Under the pieces are notes generated by a model. That model was given only the letters and a program-made list of their open reading frames with translations, made no database searches and was not told the origin of the DNA. A stretch of DNA of 64,000 bases from Roseibium algicola. GTDB taxonomy: Bacteria; Pseudomonadota; Alphaproteobacteria; Rhizobiales; Stappiaceae. Positions 18,474 through 27,301 of this stretch are shown here, in pieces. The DNA is taken from the NCBI RefSeq assembly GCF_001999245.1, contig NZ_CP019631.1:62001-126000 (forward strand). The letters are read 5' to 3'. The translations under genes and the position numbers were made by a program. Each line of letters starts with the position of its first letter. Position 1 is the stretch's first letter.

Positions 18474-20611
18474 TAGCCAGTACTCAGCACTTCAGGTGCA
18501 CCAACCGGCCGCAGAACGGCATGGGGCGGAATTGGCAACTTCACGGTCATTTCCTTCGCACCTGACCATGCAGCGCTTGCACCAACTTTGGCCGGCTCCA
18601 CCGCGCACGAGGTTTTTGTGCCGTAGCCAGGCACCAGATCCCGAAGCAACTGGTTGACCAAGGACCCGTTCTGGCACCGTGCGGCAAGCTCCAGCTTCAG
18701 GATCATTGCCCTCAGCCGCGCAATCGGAACGCCTTCCGGACGTGCGGCGCTGACACCGGGAATGCCGCAATCGGCGCGGGCTTCCGATTTGTCGAACAGT
18801 TCCTCGAACAGCTTCTCACCGGGACGCATGCCGATGAAATTGATCTTGATGTCCTGGTGAGGTGTGAGACCGGCAAGACGGATCATGCGTTCTGCAAGAT
18901 CGACGATCTTGACCGGCTTGCCCATGTCCAGGACGAAGATCTCACCCTGGCTGGTGTCGAACTTCAGGCCGCTCGCCGCAGATACCAGTGTCAACTGGAC
19001 AGCTTCGCGGATCGTCATGAAGTACCGTTCCATCTTGGGATCGGTGATCGTGATCGGTCCGCCGTTTGAGATCTGGCGCTGGAACAGCGGTATCAACGAC
19101 CCTGAGGACCCCAGGACATTGCCAAATCGAACAGAGAAGAACCTGGTGCGTTCTTCCGTCTCGTTGGTGATACGGTCTTGCGCCTGGACGTAGAATTCCG
19201 CGACGCGTTTGGTTGCCCCCATGACATTGGTCGTGTTGACGGCCTTGTCGGTCGAGATCTGTACCATTGCGAGAGCACCGATTTCGCGGGCCGCATCGGC
19301 AACGTTTCTCGATCCGACAACATTCGTCAGAACGCCCTCGCACGGGTTGAGCTCGACGATCGGCACATGCTTCAGGGCTGCCGCGTTGAACACCAGTTCC
19401 GGACGGTGTTGCCGGAAGATCGAGTTGACGCGGTCCGCATCCACAATGGAGGCCACATACATCCGCCGCGGTACATCGGGAAAATGCTGCGACAGATCCA
19501 TATCGATCGAGTAGGCGTTGAATTCGCAGTTGTCGATGATCACGATCTCTGCCGGATGGAAGGACGCGATCTGCCGGGTAAGTTCGCTGCCGATCGACCC
19601 GCCAGCACCTGTCACCAGGACGCGTCGCCCTTTGAAGACTTCGAACAGCAACGAGCGTTCCACTGCCTTTTGCGGCCGATCCAGAATGTCATCCGGATCC
19701 ACGGTTCTCATGTTCTGCCCTTCGCCCAGGTCTGGCGAGCCAAGATCCTCCAGCCCGTGCAGCCTTGAAACGGTTACCCCATGTCCACTGGCCCAGACGG
19801 TCAGTTTCTGGATGCCGTCGCTGTCGAAATGGGTCGTCGGTTCGGTCAGGAGCAGCCGCTGTGGCAGTACGTTCCACTGCGAAAGCCGTTCGATCACGTT
19901 TTCTGGATCCCTCAGCGTTCCGATGATCTGGACGTCGTGGAAGTAGAGCCCCTGGGTGTTGCGGGCATCATCGATAATTCCGACCGGAAGGTAGCGAGAG
20001 CCGGTATTGCGCAAGGAGCGCAGGAAGAGATCGCAACTTGCGCCGGTCCCCACCAGAAGTACCGGAATCCTTGAATCCACCTCTTTCTCCTTGAGGTGGC
20101 GGCTTTGACGGGTCAGCTCCCGGCCCCTGGCGATAACCCGCAACGCACCGAGCGCAGGTACGGCGAGGTAAAACTGAACAATTACGACAGGGATGGGAAC
20201 GGTGGCTGTCACAAGGTTGAAACGTGACAGGATTGCAAGCGAAACGCTTGTGAGCAGGGCTCCCTTGAGCAGAACAACGATGTCTCTCAACGAAGTTGAT
20301 CGCGTGTCCCGGCGGTAGAACCCGGCCAATGGGAAAATCACGAGACCGCAGACACATGCCAGCGCCGCAAATGGCAGTATCGCAGGCAATAACTGCTTTT
20401 GAGCCGATCCGGTCACCGTCAGGAGCACTGCAAGCGCTGCAGACAGTGTAATTGAAACGACGTCACCCAGGACAAGTCTGCGATTAGCTTTCAGCTCGGC
20501 CAATAATTGTTGGAACCACCGATTAATCTTCGGCTGGCTTTCCAAGACAGAGTGACCCGATGCTTTTATCCCAATCTTCGACGTCGTCTCAGAAGAATAA
20601 AAATCCGCCAT
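18473..20611 (-). CDS. Membrane-bound UDP-amino-sugar 4,6-dehydratase (CapD/WbpM/PglF type)
   Basis: From ATG 20611 the product is 712 residues: four N-terminal membrane helices, a Rossmann-like middle domain (VLLVGTGASCDLFLR) and a large SDR domain with VTGAGGSIGSELTRQ, QISTDKAVNTTNVMGATKR and a C-terminal GMRPGEKLFEEL. These are the marks of PglF/WbpM/CapD enzymes that turn UDP-GlcNAc into the 4-keto-6-deoxy intermediate at the inner membrane. The start is chosen because GCGGAGCG lies nine bases ahead; the frame is open 49 codons upstream, through a leader with hairpins. It is the first gene of the leftward arm and could feed the rightward aminotransferase. Confidence 0.92.
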   Translation of the reverse strand: MADFYSSETTSKIGIKASGHSVLESQPKINRWFQQLLAELKANRRLVLGDVVSITLSAALAVLLTVTGSAQKQLLPAILPFAALACVCGLVIFPLAGFYRRDTRSTSLRDIVVLLKGALLTSVSLAILSRFNLVTATVPIPVVIVQFYLAVPALGALRVIARGRELTRQSRHLKEKEVDSRIPVLLVGTGASCDLFLRSLRNTGSRYLPVGIIDDARNTQGLYFHDVQIIGTLRDPENVIERLSQWNVLPQRLLLTEPTTHFDSDGIQKLTVWASGHGVTVSRLHGLEDLGSPDLGEGQNMRTVDPDDILDRPQKAVERSLLFEVFKGRRVLVTGAGGSIGSELTRQIASFHPAEIVIIDNCEFNAYSIDMDLSQHFPDVPRRMYVASIVDADRVNSIFRQHRPELVFNAAALKHVPIVELNPCEGVLTNVVGSRNVADAAREIGALAMVQISTDKAVNTTNVMGATKRVAEFYVQAQDRITNETEERTRFFSVRFGNVLGSSGSLIPLFQRQISNGGPITITDPKMERYFMTIREAVQLTLVSAASGLKFDTSQGEIFVLDMGKPVKIVDLAERMIRLAGLTPHQDIKINFIGMRPGEKLFEELFDKSEARADCGIPGVSAARPEGVPIARLRAMILKLELAARCQNGSLVNQLLRDLVPGYGTKTSCAVEPAKVGASAAWSGAKEMTVKLPIPPHAVLRPVGAPEVLSTG

Positions 20612-21557
20612 AAGCAAACGCTCCGCTAAACACTTGAGGCACAAAAATAGCTGTGCCTCGCCGTCCGCTATTTTTTTAACGGACTGATTATTCTTTGTTT
20701 TTTGTTGCTGCGACGGTGGCGTATTTACAAAATGGAAAATAAATAAAACGATTCCCACTTCGTGAATGTAGTTTCGACAAATATTTTCAGTTTTTCCGAA
20801 GATTAGTCCCTTAAAAGGACGTCGATCATCTAAAATAATGATCAGGTTTCAAAAATAAAATCTTCAGAGCATGAAAAAATGCCATACGTCACAGCATTTC
20901 ATGTTAAATTTAGTCTTGCAATTTCAACCCAAGGTGTAACACATAACGCAAGGTTAATAAATAGTTTTTTTCCACAAATTTCTTGGGCGGATTGATCCGA
21001 TGGCCTTTTTAGCGTTTCCAAACCCCCAAAAAATACGGAAAAAACAATTAAAATCAGCCAGTTCAGGATGCAGCATTCTGACAGTGCAAAAAACGTCATC
21101 GCCACTATCGCGGAGGCTGATTTATGATGAAATTGGGCTCTTCCTGTTGCCGTTCGAACCGCATTCGGACGACTCGTTTTCCCTTCGGTTAGACCTGCCG
21201 CCGGGGTGGCTGGAGCGAAGCGAGGGCGGCGGACAGACACTATCCATGGAGCTCTGTCAGGGGATTTCGAGGCACCTCTGTAAAGGTGTTGTCCAATTCT
21301 TTGCCGGCTTTGGAACGGGAAGTCCGTCCCTACCCTTCCGTTGCTGAATTGGCGGCTTCGGAAAGGAATTCCCAGGGCGCATTCGGTTTGTTGTCCAGGT
21401 GCTTAAACAGTGACGTGACTTCCACTTGTAAATTTTGGCTAGTGTGTCAATATTGCGAGGTAGATGCTTATCTTAGGTTCGTAGTTTTCTTTCTATTTTG
21501 GTTTTATTGGCCTTCAGAATCTTCTCTGTTTTTTAATTTCAGGAGCCAAGGATTCCG
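20612..21557. other. AT-rich divergent control region, no gene
   Basis: This 946-bp gap separates the two polysaccharide arms. Its base composition is clearly AT-richer than the flanks (especially 20680-21060 and 21420-21557), and the short open frames in it lack recognisable protein features. It should hold the promoters of both arms. A weak TTGTAA-17-AATATT pair lies near 21426-21454 on the plus strand. I see no clear sigma-54 element or tRNA. Confidence 0.6.
20636..20684 (-). promoter_or_regulatory. Leader with competing hairpins ahead of the dehydratase gene
   Basis: On the transcribed strand three inverted repeats overlap within 50 bases, starting 25 bases before the start codon: GTCCG/CGGAC (20680-20684 with 20663-20667), AAAAATAGC/GCTATTTTT (20667-20675 with 20643-20651) and GAGGCAC/GTGCCTC (20653-20659 with 20636-20642). 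They cannot all form together. This may be an attenuator-like or translation-controlling leader; the transcription start is not known. Confidence 0.4.
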
Positions 21558-22178
21558 ATGAACAGGTTTATTGAAATTTTATTGTGCCTCTGTGCGTTGG
21601 TTTTTGCTTTTCCGTTTTTCGTGTTCGCGGCATTGCTCACACTGCTTACGTTGGGTCGGCCGGTTTTTTTCACGCAAACGCGAGCAGGAAAAGGCGGCAC
21701 GGTGTTTATCCTCGCCAAGCTGCGCACCATGAGCGATGCGCGCGATGCCGGCGGGAACCTGCTGCCCGACGAAAGACGCGTCTCCACATCCGGTATTTGG
21801 CTGAGACGCCTTCGGCTCGATGAGTTTCCGCAGCTGCTGTCAATCCTTCGCGGTGAGATGGCCCTGGTCGGACCACGCCCCTTGAAGCCCGAGACAGTGG
21901 CGCAATTCGGGGCAGACGGGGTCCGGCGCGGAGCCGTGCGGCCGGGGCTCACCGGATGGGCCCAGGTGAGCGGTAACACGTCTTTGAGCAACGAGGAGAA
22001 ATTGCGACTGGACCTTTGGTACATCGCGCATCGCTCCGCAGCGCTCGATCTTCAGATTATCTTTGAAACTATCGGGGTTGCACTTTTCGGTGAGCACAAG
22101 AACGCAAGCCGGCTCGATGCCGCAAGCTCCTGGAAAGGTCTCGATAACGGGGCCGACAACAAGCAGGTTTCCGCATGA
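21558..22178 (+). CDS. Small monotopic phosphoglycosyl transferase (PglC/WcaJ-catalytic-domain type)
   Basis: The 206-residue protein has one N-terminal hydrophobic re-entrant helix (about 5-32), then the family motifs KLRTMSDA, RLDEFPQLLSILRGEMALVGPRP (with the Asp-Glu catalytic pair) and RPGLTGWAQVSGNTSLS. It transfers a phospho-sugar from a UDP-sugar to undecaprenyl phosphate, the priming step of repeat-unit assembly. It lacks the extra membrane helices of WcaJ/WbaP, as PglC does. Ribosome-binding bases AGGAG/AAGG lie just ahead. It overlaps the formyltransferase start (ATGA) and heads the rightward arm. Confidence 0.93.
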   Translation: MNRFIEILLCLCALVFAFPFFVFAALLTLLTLGRPVFFTQTRAGKGGTVFILAKLRTMSDARDAGGNLLPDERRVSTSGIWLRRLRLDEFPQLLSILRGEMALVGPRPLKPETVAQFGADGVRRGAVRPGLTGWAQVSGNTSLSNEEKLRLDLWYIAHRSAALDLQIIFETIGVALFGEHKNASRLDAASSWKGLDNGADNKQVSA

Positions 22179-23095
22179 AGACCGTCTTTGTGGGTGCGGT
22201 CGAAGGATCTCTTGAAGCTCTTGCCGCAATTTGCGCCGCCGGTCACGTTCCCGCCCTCGTGGTGACACTGCCGCCGCAGCTGTCCGGCCGGCACTCGGAT
22301 TTTGCCGATCTCGCGCCGACGGCCGAAAAGTACGGCGTGCCCGTCCACCACACTTCACGATCCGACAGCGAGGAGACGCTCAAGGTCCTTCGGGAAGTCG
22401 ACCCTGACCTGATACTTGTTATCGGCTGGTCGCAGATTTGCGGGCCGGACTTTCGCGCCATACCACGGCTCGGCTGTATCGGGTTCCATCCCTCTGCCCT
22501 GCCGCGCCTGCGCGGCCGAGGTGTCATCCCCTGGACGATCCTTGTGGGTGAAACCGAAGCAGGCGCAACCCTGTTCTGGCTTGGTGAGGGCGTGGACGAT
22601 GGCCCGATCGCAGCTCAGATGCGGTACGACATCGACCCGGAAACGATCACTGCTCGTGAACTCTATGACCGCGTGAGGAACGCAGTGTCGCAGATGCTGC
22701 CGCCCTTGTTGACCCGGATCCAGTCCGGCGAGGTGCCGTCCGAACCGCAGTCTGAAAACGGCGTAAGCATATGTGCGCGGCGGCGGCCGGAAGATGGTCT
22801 TATCGACTGGACCCGTCCCGCGGTGGAGATCGACCGGCTTATTCGTGCCGTCGGTCCCCCCTATCCCGGAGCTTTTACGGAAACCTCTGACGGGGCCATG
22901 CTGACCGTGACCCGTGCCAGGCATTGCCCCCACAAGGGTCGTTACATCGGTCTTCCTGGCCAGGTCCAGGCGGTTGACGGTTCGGTATTTACCGTCGCAT
23001 GCGGCGACGGCCAATGTCTTGAAATTCTCGAATGGACCGGCCCTGACCGGTGCCCAGGTCTTCACTCCAAATTCAGCAGTCGTGCAAAATCATGA
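22175..23095 (+). CDS. Sugar N-formyltransferase (FMT-like fold)
   Basis: The 306-residue product has a formyltransferase domain with GCIGFHPSALPRLRGRG and GEGVDDGPIAAQ, and a C-terminal OB-like region similar to methionyl-tRNA formyltransferase. The catalytic His (H105) and Asp (about D141) are present, while the usual Asn two residues before His is Gly (G103). As I recall, this change is seen in carbohydrate formyltransferases of polysaccharide clusters. It would use N10-formyltetrahydrofolate to formylate an amino sugar, presumably made by the aminotransferase two genes downstream. Start and stop overlap both neighbours (ATGA). Confidence 0.85.
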   Translation: MKTVFVGAVEGSLEALAAICAAGHVPALVVTLPPQLSGRHSDFADLAPTAEKYGVPVHHTSRSDSEETLKVLREVDPDLILVIGWSQICGPDFRAIPRLGCIGFHPSALPRLRGRGVIPWTILVGETEAGATLFWLGEGVDDGPIAAQMRYDIDPETITARELYDRVRNAVSQMLPPLLTRIQSGEVPSEPQSENGVSICARRRPEDGLIDWTRPAVEIDRLIRAVGPPYPGAFTETSDGAMLTVTRARHCPHKGRYIGLPGQVQAVDGSVFTVACGDGQCLEILEWTGPDRCPGLHSKFSSRAKS

Positions 23096-23781
23096 ATTCT
23101 CCAATTTTCACCGGCGACGGCCCGGCTCTTGTAATCGCGCCCCATCCCGATGACGAGGTCCTGGGTGCCGGAGGCACAATTGCCCGTCTTGCGGATCAAG
23201 GCAGAGCGGTGCATGTCGCCATTGTCACACGCGGACGTCCGCCCAGGTTCTCACCCGAGCAGATCCACACGGTTCGCGAAGAAGCCGCAGCCGCGCATGC
23301 CCATCTGGGCATTTCGCAAACCCACTGGCTCGATTTTCCCGCCGCTGAATTGGCAGAGTATCCTCATGCCGACCTGAACGGCGGGCTGGGCGCGCTCGTT
23401 CGGGATCTCGACCCGACGCTGGTCCTGGCACCACATCCGGGCGACATCCATCTCGACCATCAGCTCTGCTTTCTGTCCACCCTGGTTGCCAGCCGGCCCC
23501 ATCAGGCCCGGCATCCCTCCGTCATTGCGGCTTACGAAACTCTTTCGGAAACCAACTGGAATGCGCCGTACCTCACGCCGGCATTCGTTCCAAATGTGTT
23601 CGTGGATATTTCAGCAACGCTCGACCGCAAGCTCGAGGCTTTCCAGCTGTTCGCAAGTCAGGTTCGCGAGGCACCCCACGAAAGGTCGGTGGAGTCCCTG
23701 CGAGCGCTGGCTACGTTGCGCGGGGCGACCGTTCACCGTTCTGCCGCCGAGGGGTTCGTCCTTGTGCGTTATGTGGTCTGA
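23092..23781 (+). CDS. PIG-L/LmbE-family deacetylase
   Basis: From the ATGA overlap at 23092 the protein is 229 residues. It carries the zinc motif VIAPHPDDEVLGAGGT near the N-terminus and the second motif PHPGDIHLDHQ. PIG-L enzymes hydrolyse N-acetyl groups of GlcNAc-containing substrates. Placement between a formyltransferase and an aminotransferase suggests it removes an N-acetyl from an intermediate of the same amino sugar, either before or after transfer to lipid (inference). An ATG 42 bases upstream is in frame but inside the formyltransferase gene and less likely. Confidence 0.9.
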   Translation: MNSPIFTGDGPALVIAPHPDDEVLGAGGTIARLADQGRAVHVAIVTRGRPPRFSPEQIHTVREEAAAAHAHLGISQTHWLDFPAAELAEYPHADLNGGLGALVRDLDPTLVLAPHPGDIHLDHQLCFLSTLVASRPHQARHPSVIAAYETLSETNWNAPYLTPAFVPNVFVDISATLDRKLEAFQLFASQVREAPHERSVESLRALATLRGATVHRSAAEGFVLVRYVV

Positions 23782-23792
23782 GGAGAGAGGAT

Positions 23793-24989
23793 ATGGGCGG
23801 TTGGCCAGTCTACACTGACGAAGAGATCGATGCCGTTACCGGCGTCCTGCGGTCCGGCAAGGTGAATGCCTGGACCGGCCCGGACGTCTTTGCCTTCGAA
23901 ACGGAATATTGCGAATACACCGGCGCTGCTCACGCAATCGCAATGGCCAATGGTTCGGTAACACTGGACACCGCGCTGCGAATTCTCGACATTCAGCCGG
24001 GCGATGAAGTCATCGTGACCCCACGCAGCTTCGTTGCATCTGCCAGCTGTGTGCTCCTGGCCGGCGGCATTCCGGTGTTCGCCGACATTGATCCGGACAG
24101 CCAGAACATTACGCCGGAGACGATTGCCCCCCTCATCACCTCGCGCACGGTCGGCATCCTGCCCGTGCATCTGGCGGGCTGGCCCTGCGACATGGATGGC
24201 ATCCTGGCCCTTGCCCGCGCCCACAATATCTGGGTGATCGAAGATTGCGCCCAGGCGCATGGCGCGATGATCGGTGAACGGCATGTGGGTACACTGGGTG
24301 ATTTCGGATCCTATTCATTCTGTCAGGACAAGATAATCTCGACAGGGGGTGAAGGAGGGATGCTTCTCACCGACAATCCCGACCTTTGGTCTCGTGCCTG
24401 GAGTTTCAAGGATCACGGCAAGGGCTATGCCACGGTGTTTGAAAAAGACCATCAGCCCGGCTTTCGATGGCTGCATGATTCAGGCCCGGGCACCAACCTT
24501 CGCATGTCGGGACCTTCGGCCGCTATCGGGCGCATACAATTGTCGCGGCTCGCGGAAACCCGCGCCAACCGGACACACAATGCCTTGACGCTTGCCGAAA
24601 TCCTCAGCGGATCGAGTGCGTTACGGGTTCCTGTTCCGCCTCAGGCCGTCACCCATGCCTATTATCGCTTTTACGCCTTCGTACGCCCGGACGCCATGGC
24701 CGACAGCTGGTCGCGCGACCGGATCCTTGCCGAAATTGCCGAAGCGGGTCTGCCCGCGTTTTCCGGAAGCTGTTCGGAGATCTACAAAGAGGCAATGTTT
24801 CGCGACCGCGGGCTGGGGCCCGACAAACCGCTTCCCGTTGCCAGGCAGCTGGGCGAGACAAGTCTCGCCTTCCTCGTGGATACCACGTGGGAACAGGAGC
24901 GGATCATCGAGCTGGCCGAAAAAGTCGCTTCGATCGCTGATCGATCGCTTGCGGTGTCGCACAAATCACCTGCAAAGGCCCCCGCCTGA
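23793..24989 (+). CDS. DegT/DnrJ/EryC1/StrS sugar aminotransferase
   Basis: The 398-residue protein has the PLP fold with VIEDCAQAHGA (the aspartate that pairs with the pyridine nitrogen) and YSFCQDKIISTGGEGGM, where K180 is the Schiff-base lysine. It should be a true transaminase that adds an amino group to a 4-keto sugar, as PglE does. The likely substrate is the product of the membrane dehydratase at the head of the opposite arm. It starts 11 bases after the deacetylase stop with GAGGAGAG as ribosome-binding site. Confidence 0.92.
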   Translation: MGGWPVYTDEEIDAVTGVLRSGKVNAWTGPDVFAFETEYCEYTGAAHAIAMANGSVTLDTALRILDIQPGDEVIVTPRSFVASASCVLLAGGIPVFADIDPDSQNITPETIAPLITSRTVGILPVHLAGWPCDMDGILALARAHNIWVIEDCAQAHGAMIGERHVGTLGDFGSYSFCQDKIISTGGEGGMLLTDNPDLWSRAWSFKDHGKGYATVFEKDHQPGFRWLHDSGPGTNLRMSGPSAAIGRIQLSRLAETRANRTHNALTLAEILSGSSALRVPVPPQAVTHAYYRFYAFVRPDAMADSWSRDRILAEIAEAGLPAFSGSCSEIYKEAMFRDRGLGPDKPLPVARQLGETSLAFLVDTTWEQERIIELAEKVASIADRSLAVSHKSPAKAPA

Positions 24990-25021
24990 AGCAACCAGCC
25001 AGCGTCATGCCGATCAACCCA

Positions 25022-25065
25022 GATTGGCCTTGAGGCCATCAATGCCTCGGGATCACACGTGATCC
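25022..25065. terminator. Hairpins between convergent genes
   Basis: Two inverted repeats sit in the 100-bp gap between the aminotransferase and the acyltransferase: TGGCC-TTGA-GGCCA (25025-25038, extendable to 25040) and GGATCAC-AC-GTGATCC (25050-25065). Neither has a clear T-run. Position between convergent genes suggests transcription termination. Confidence 0.35.
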
Positions 25066-25091
25066 AGCGTTGATTGGCGTGTGCCACGTTG

Positions 25092-26183
25092 TCAGGCGTT
25101 CTGAACCCTTCTGTTTCGGTATATTTTCTGTCCGAAGAAGATTTGGTACGGCAATCTCTCGAGTATCAGATAGGAAAAGTGCGAGAAGATTGATGTAAGA
25201 ATAAATACGACCGCGCCAAAAATTAGAAGGGACATAAATATATTGTCGCCAAACAGGCCGAGAGATGAGAATATTTGCCGTGTAGCAAAGTAAATATACG
25301 GATGAACCAGGTAGAAGCTGTAGCTTATTGTTCCGAAGAAGAACATGATCCTGTTGTTCAGTAATTTCCCGGTCAGGCTGTCTTTTGAAGCCGCAAAAAA
25401 GAAGTAGGTCGCAGTGGCCAGGACCAGGAGCGCCGGGGCGGGTATGATGGTCGGATAGGCCTCGTAGAACTCGTAGGTCCGAAACTTGAAGTCCCACGTG
25501 GAAGCCAGATAGACCCAGACGAAAAACGAAATGGCCTCAAGCGTTTTCGTGTACTTCAAGCCGTTGGTGATTTCGCTCCTGTACATCCAGTAGATGGCGG
25601 CCCCGGACAGAAAAAACAGCGCCTTCGGATAATAGTAGGTAAACAGTACCGGTATCGCCAGGGAAGCGATCTTCCAGACGATGTTCATTTTTCTTGTCAG
25701 GAAAAAATACGTCATGCAGGCCAACGTATAAAACATCACTTCATAGGTCAGGCTCCAGGCGTTCGGGGCAACCTGCTTTGTTGTTGTGAACAAATCCAGG
25801 AAGGTCAGGGAAAACAGGACTGACTCAAGGTTGTTCAGTTCCGGGTACCTGTTTGTCGCGCCATTCAGGATGGCAAAAAACAATGTCGACACGAGAAAGA
25901 GCGGATAGAGCCTCAGAAGGCGCCTGAGGGCAAACTCTGACGGAGAATACCTCATCACGCTCGGCAGGATGACAAACCCGCTGATTACGAAAAACAACAT
26001 GACGCCGGATGTGCCGAAGTTGTGAAACGGCACAATCCCTTCAACATATCCCGGCCTGTCATTGTAGATGTGTTCGGCTGTTCCACCGAGAATATGAGCG
26101 ACCAGCACCATGATCGACGCAACGCCGCGCAGACCGTGTACGGAATAGTTGAATTGCGAACTTTGCGGCGAAGTGGAATTCAT
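25092..26183 (-). CDS. Acyltransferase family 3 (OafA/YrhL-like) membrane protein
   Basis: The 363-residue protein has about ten membrane helices. The N-terminus VHGLRGVASIMVLVAHI contains the RG and conserved His of acyltransferase-3 proteins, and FFVISGFVI is another family mark. These enzymes add acetyl or other acyl groups to surface sugars at the inner membrane. It probably decorates the polysaccharide made by the adjoining locus. Base composition is lower in GC than its neighbours, with several AT-rich codon runs, which hints at separate acquisition. It is transcribed towards the rightward arm. Confidence 0.9.
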   Translation of the reverse strand: MNSTSPQSSQFNYSVHGLRGVASIMVLVAHILGGTAEHIYNDRPGYVEGIVPFHNFGTSGVMLFFVISGFVILPSVMRYSPSEFALRRLLRLYPLFLVSTLFFAILNGATNRYPELNNLESVLFSLTFLDLFTTTKQVAPNAWSLTYEVMFYTLACMTYFFLTRKMNIVWKIASLAIPVLFTYYYPKALFFLSGAAIYWMYRSEITNGLKYTKTLEAISFFVWVYLASTWDFKFRTYEFYEAYPTIIPAPALLVLATATYFFFAASKDSLTGKLLNNRIMFFFGTISYSFYLVHPYIYFATRQIFSSLGLFGDNIFMSLLIFGAVVFILTSIFSHFSYLILERLPYQIFFGQKIYRNRRVQNA

Positions 26184-27301
26184 AGCGGACCATATTCAAT
26201 TTTCGAAAACAAAGGTGATTAACGTCCATTGTCAGCCCTGGTTGGTCTGAAACGACGTCGCTGCTCGACATTCAAAAAGTGCAATCAGAAGTCTTGTATC
26301 GAGCCTGCTCGGCATGTTTGGTCGCAGGTATCTCTTCGTTATCAACGACCGTGCGACTGCTAACGTTATTTTCAATTTCAAATTAGTATTTCAAAAATAT
26401 TATAGAAAACAATAGCGTTGTCAATTTCGATTTGCGTGATGGTAGATCTCATCAAAGGCAGCGCAGTCTCCTCTTCAAAATTGCTTGAGGAGACGTCTCT
26501 TTCATTTTTGTTGACTTTAGAGCATGTTGCGCTGAATCGGTTCGTATGGGGCACTTTTGAGCAAGCCGGTACATTGCGCCGCTATTTTCCGATCAATCAC
26601 GGTGTTCTCTACTATACGGGTTATGTTGTCCCTCCACCTCTCTTGGTTCATCGCGTTGACCGGTCGCGGACAACGGGTTGGAGCCGGTAGCAAAGTGATT
26701 GGGGGGAAGGATGCAGGCGCGGTATTAGGTCCCGCCGATCCCTTGCCGCGGCAAAGTGCAGGCGATTGCCTGACCCCCATCATACTGCTTCACGCTCACT
26801 TGGGCGATGAACAAGCGAACGGCTTCTCTCTTTATTTGGACAATGAAGAGCCTGACCTTGGACGTCTCAACGCCAAGGAAACGTCAGCCACCGTTTGTGG
26901 TGACAAGTCAGCGGAAGGTGTTTGCAATTTGAACAGTTTCAGCCGTTTAGTCGTTTTTTAATACTGTAAGTTGTTTTTTAGTACTAAATCTGTCATCCTT
27001 CACTGGCGCACGATAGTCCTCCGACTTTGACTGGCGAAACAATCGCGGAGTGGGGAGCCAAAAGAGTGATCTTCACAGGGAAAAAGATCTGCCTGAGGTA
27101 GAGCCAAGGTCGAGGAAAACACCTGCGAACAGTGCCAAGGTCGACGGTTTGTTGCCTGGCAGATTACTTTTTGTCTGCGGAAAGAATGCCTCTGCAAAGG
27201 CAATGTTGGAAATGTCCGGATTGATATTACTGCTAACGAAAAGGCCGCCGGGTGCAGTCAGCATTTCGCTTGGAATGGACGAACACCGGGAGTGATATGG
27301 A
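26184..27301. other. 1.1-kb stretch without a convincing gene
   Basis: Several short overlapping open frames exist on both strands (for example 26557-26961 and 27073-27330) but none shows a recognisable domain, good ribosome-binding site or clear advantage over its antisense. The first 250 bases are AT-rich and should include the acyltransferase promoter. Two imperfect tandem 20-mers occur at 26951-26990 (TCGTTTTTTAATACTG and TTGTTTTTTAGTACTA as their cores). It may hold decayed coding sequence. Confidence 0.5.

Noticed and set aside
20636..20675. H-type pseudoknot in the dehydratase leader
   Set aside because: The interleaved stems leave zero bases to cross the nine-base stem, so both cannot form together; only alternative hairpins are claimed.
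26557..26961. 134-codon open frame in the 1.1-kb gap
   Set aside because: No domain, no ribosome-binding site, and an equally good frame exists antisense over part of it.
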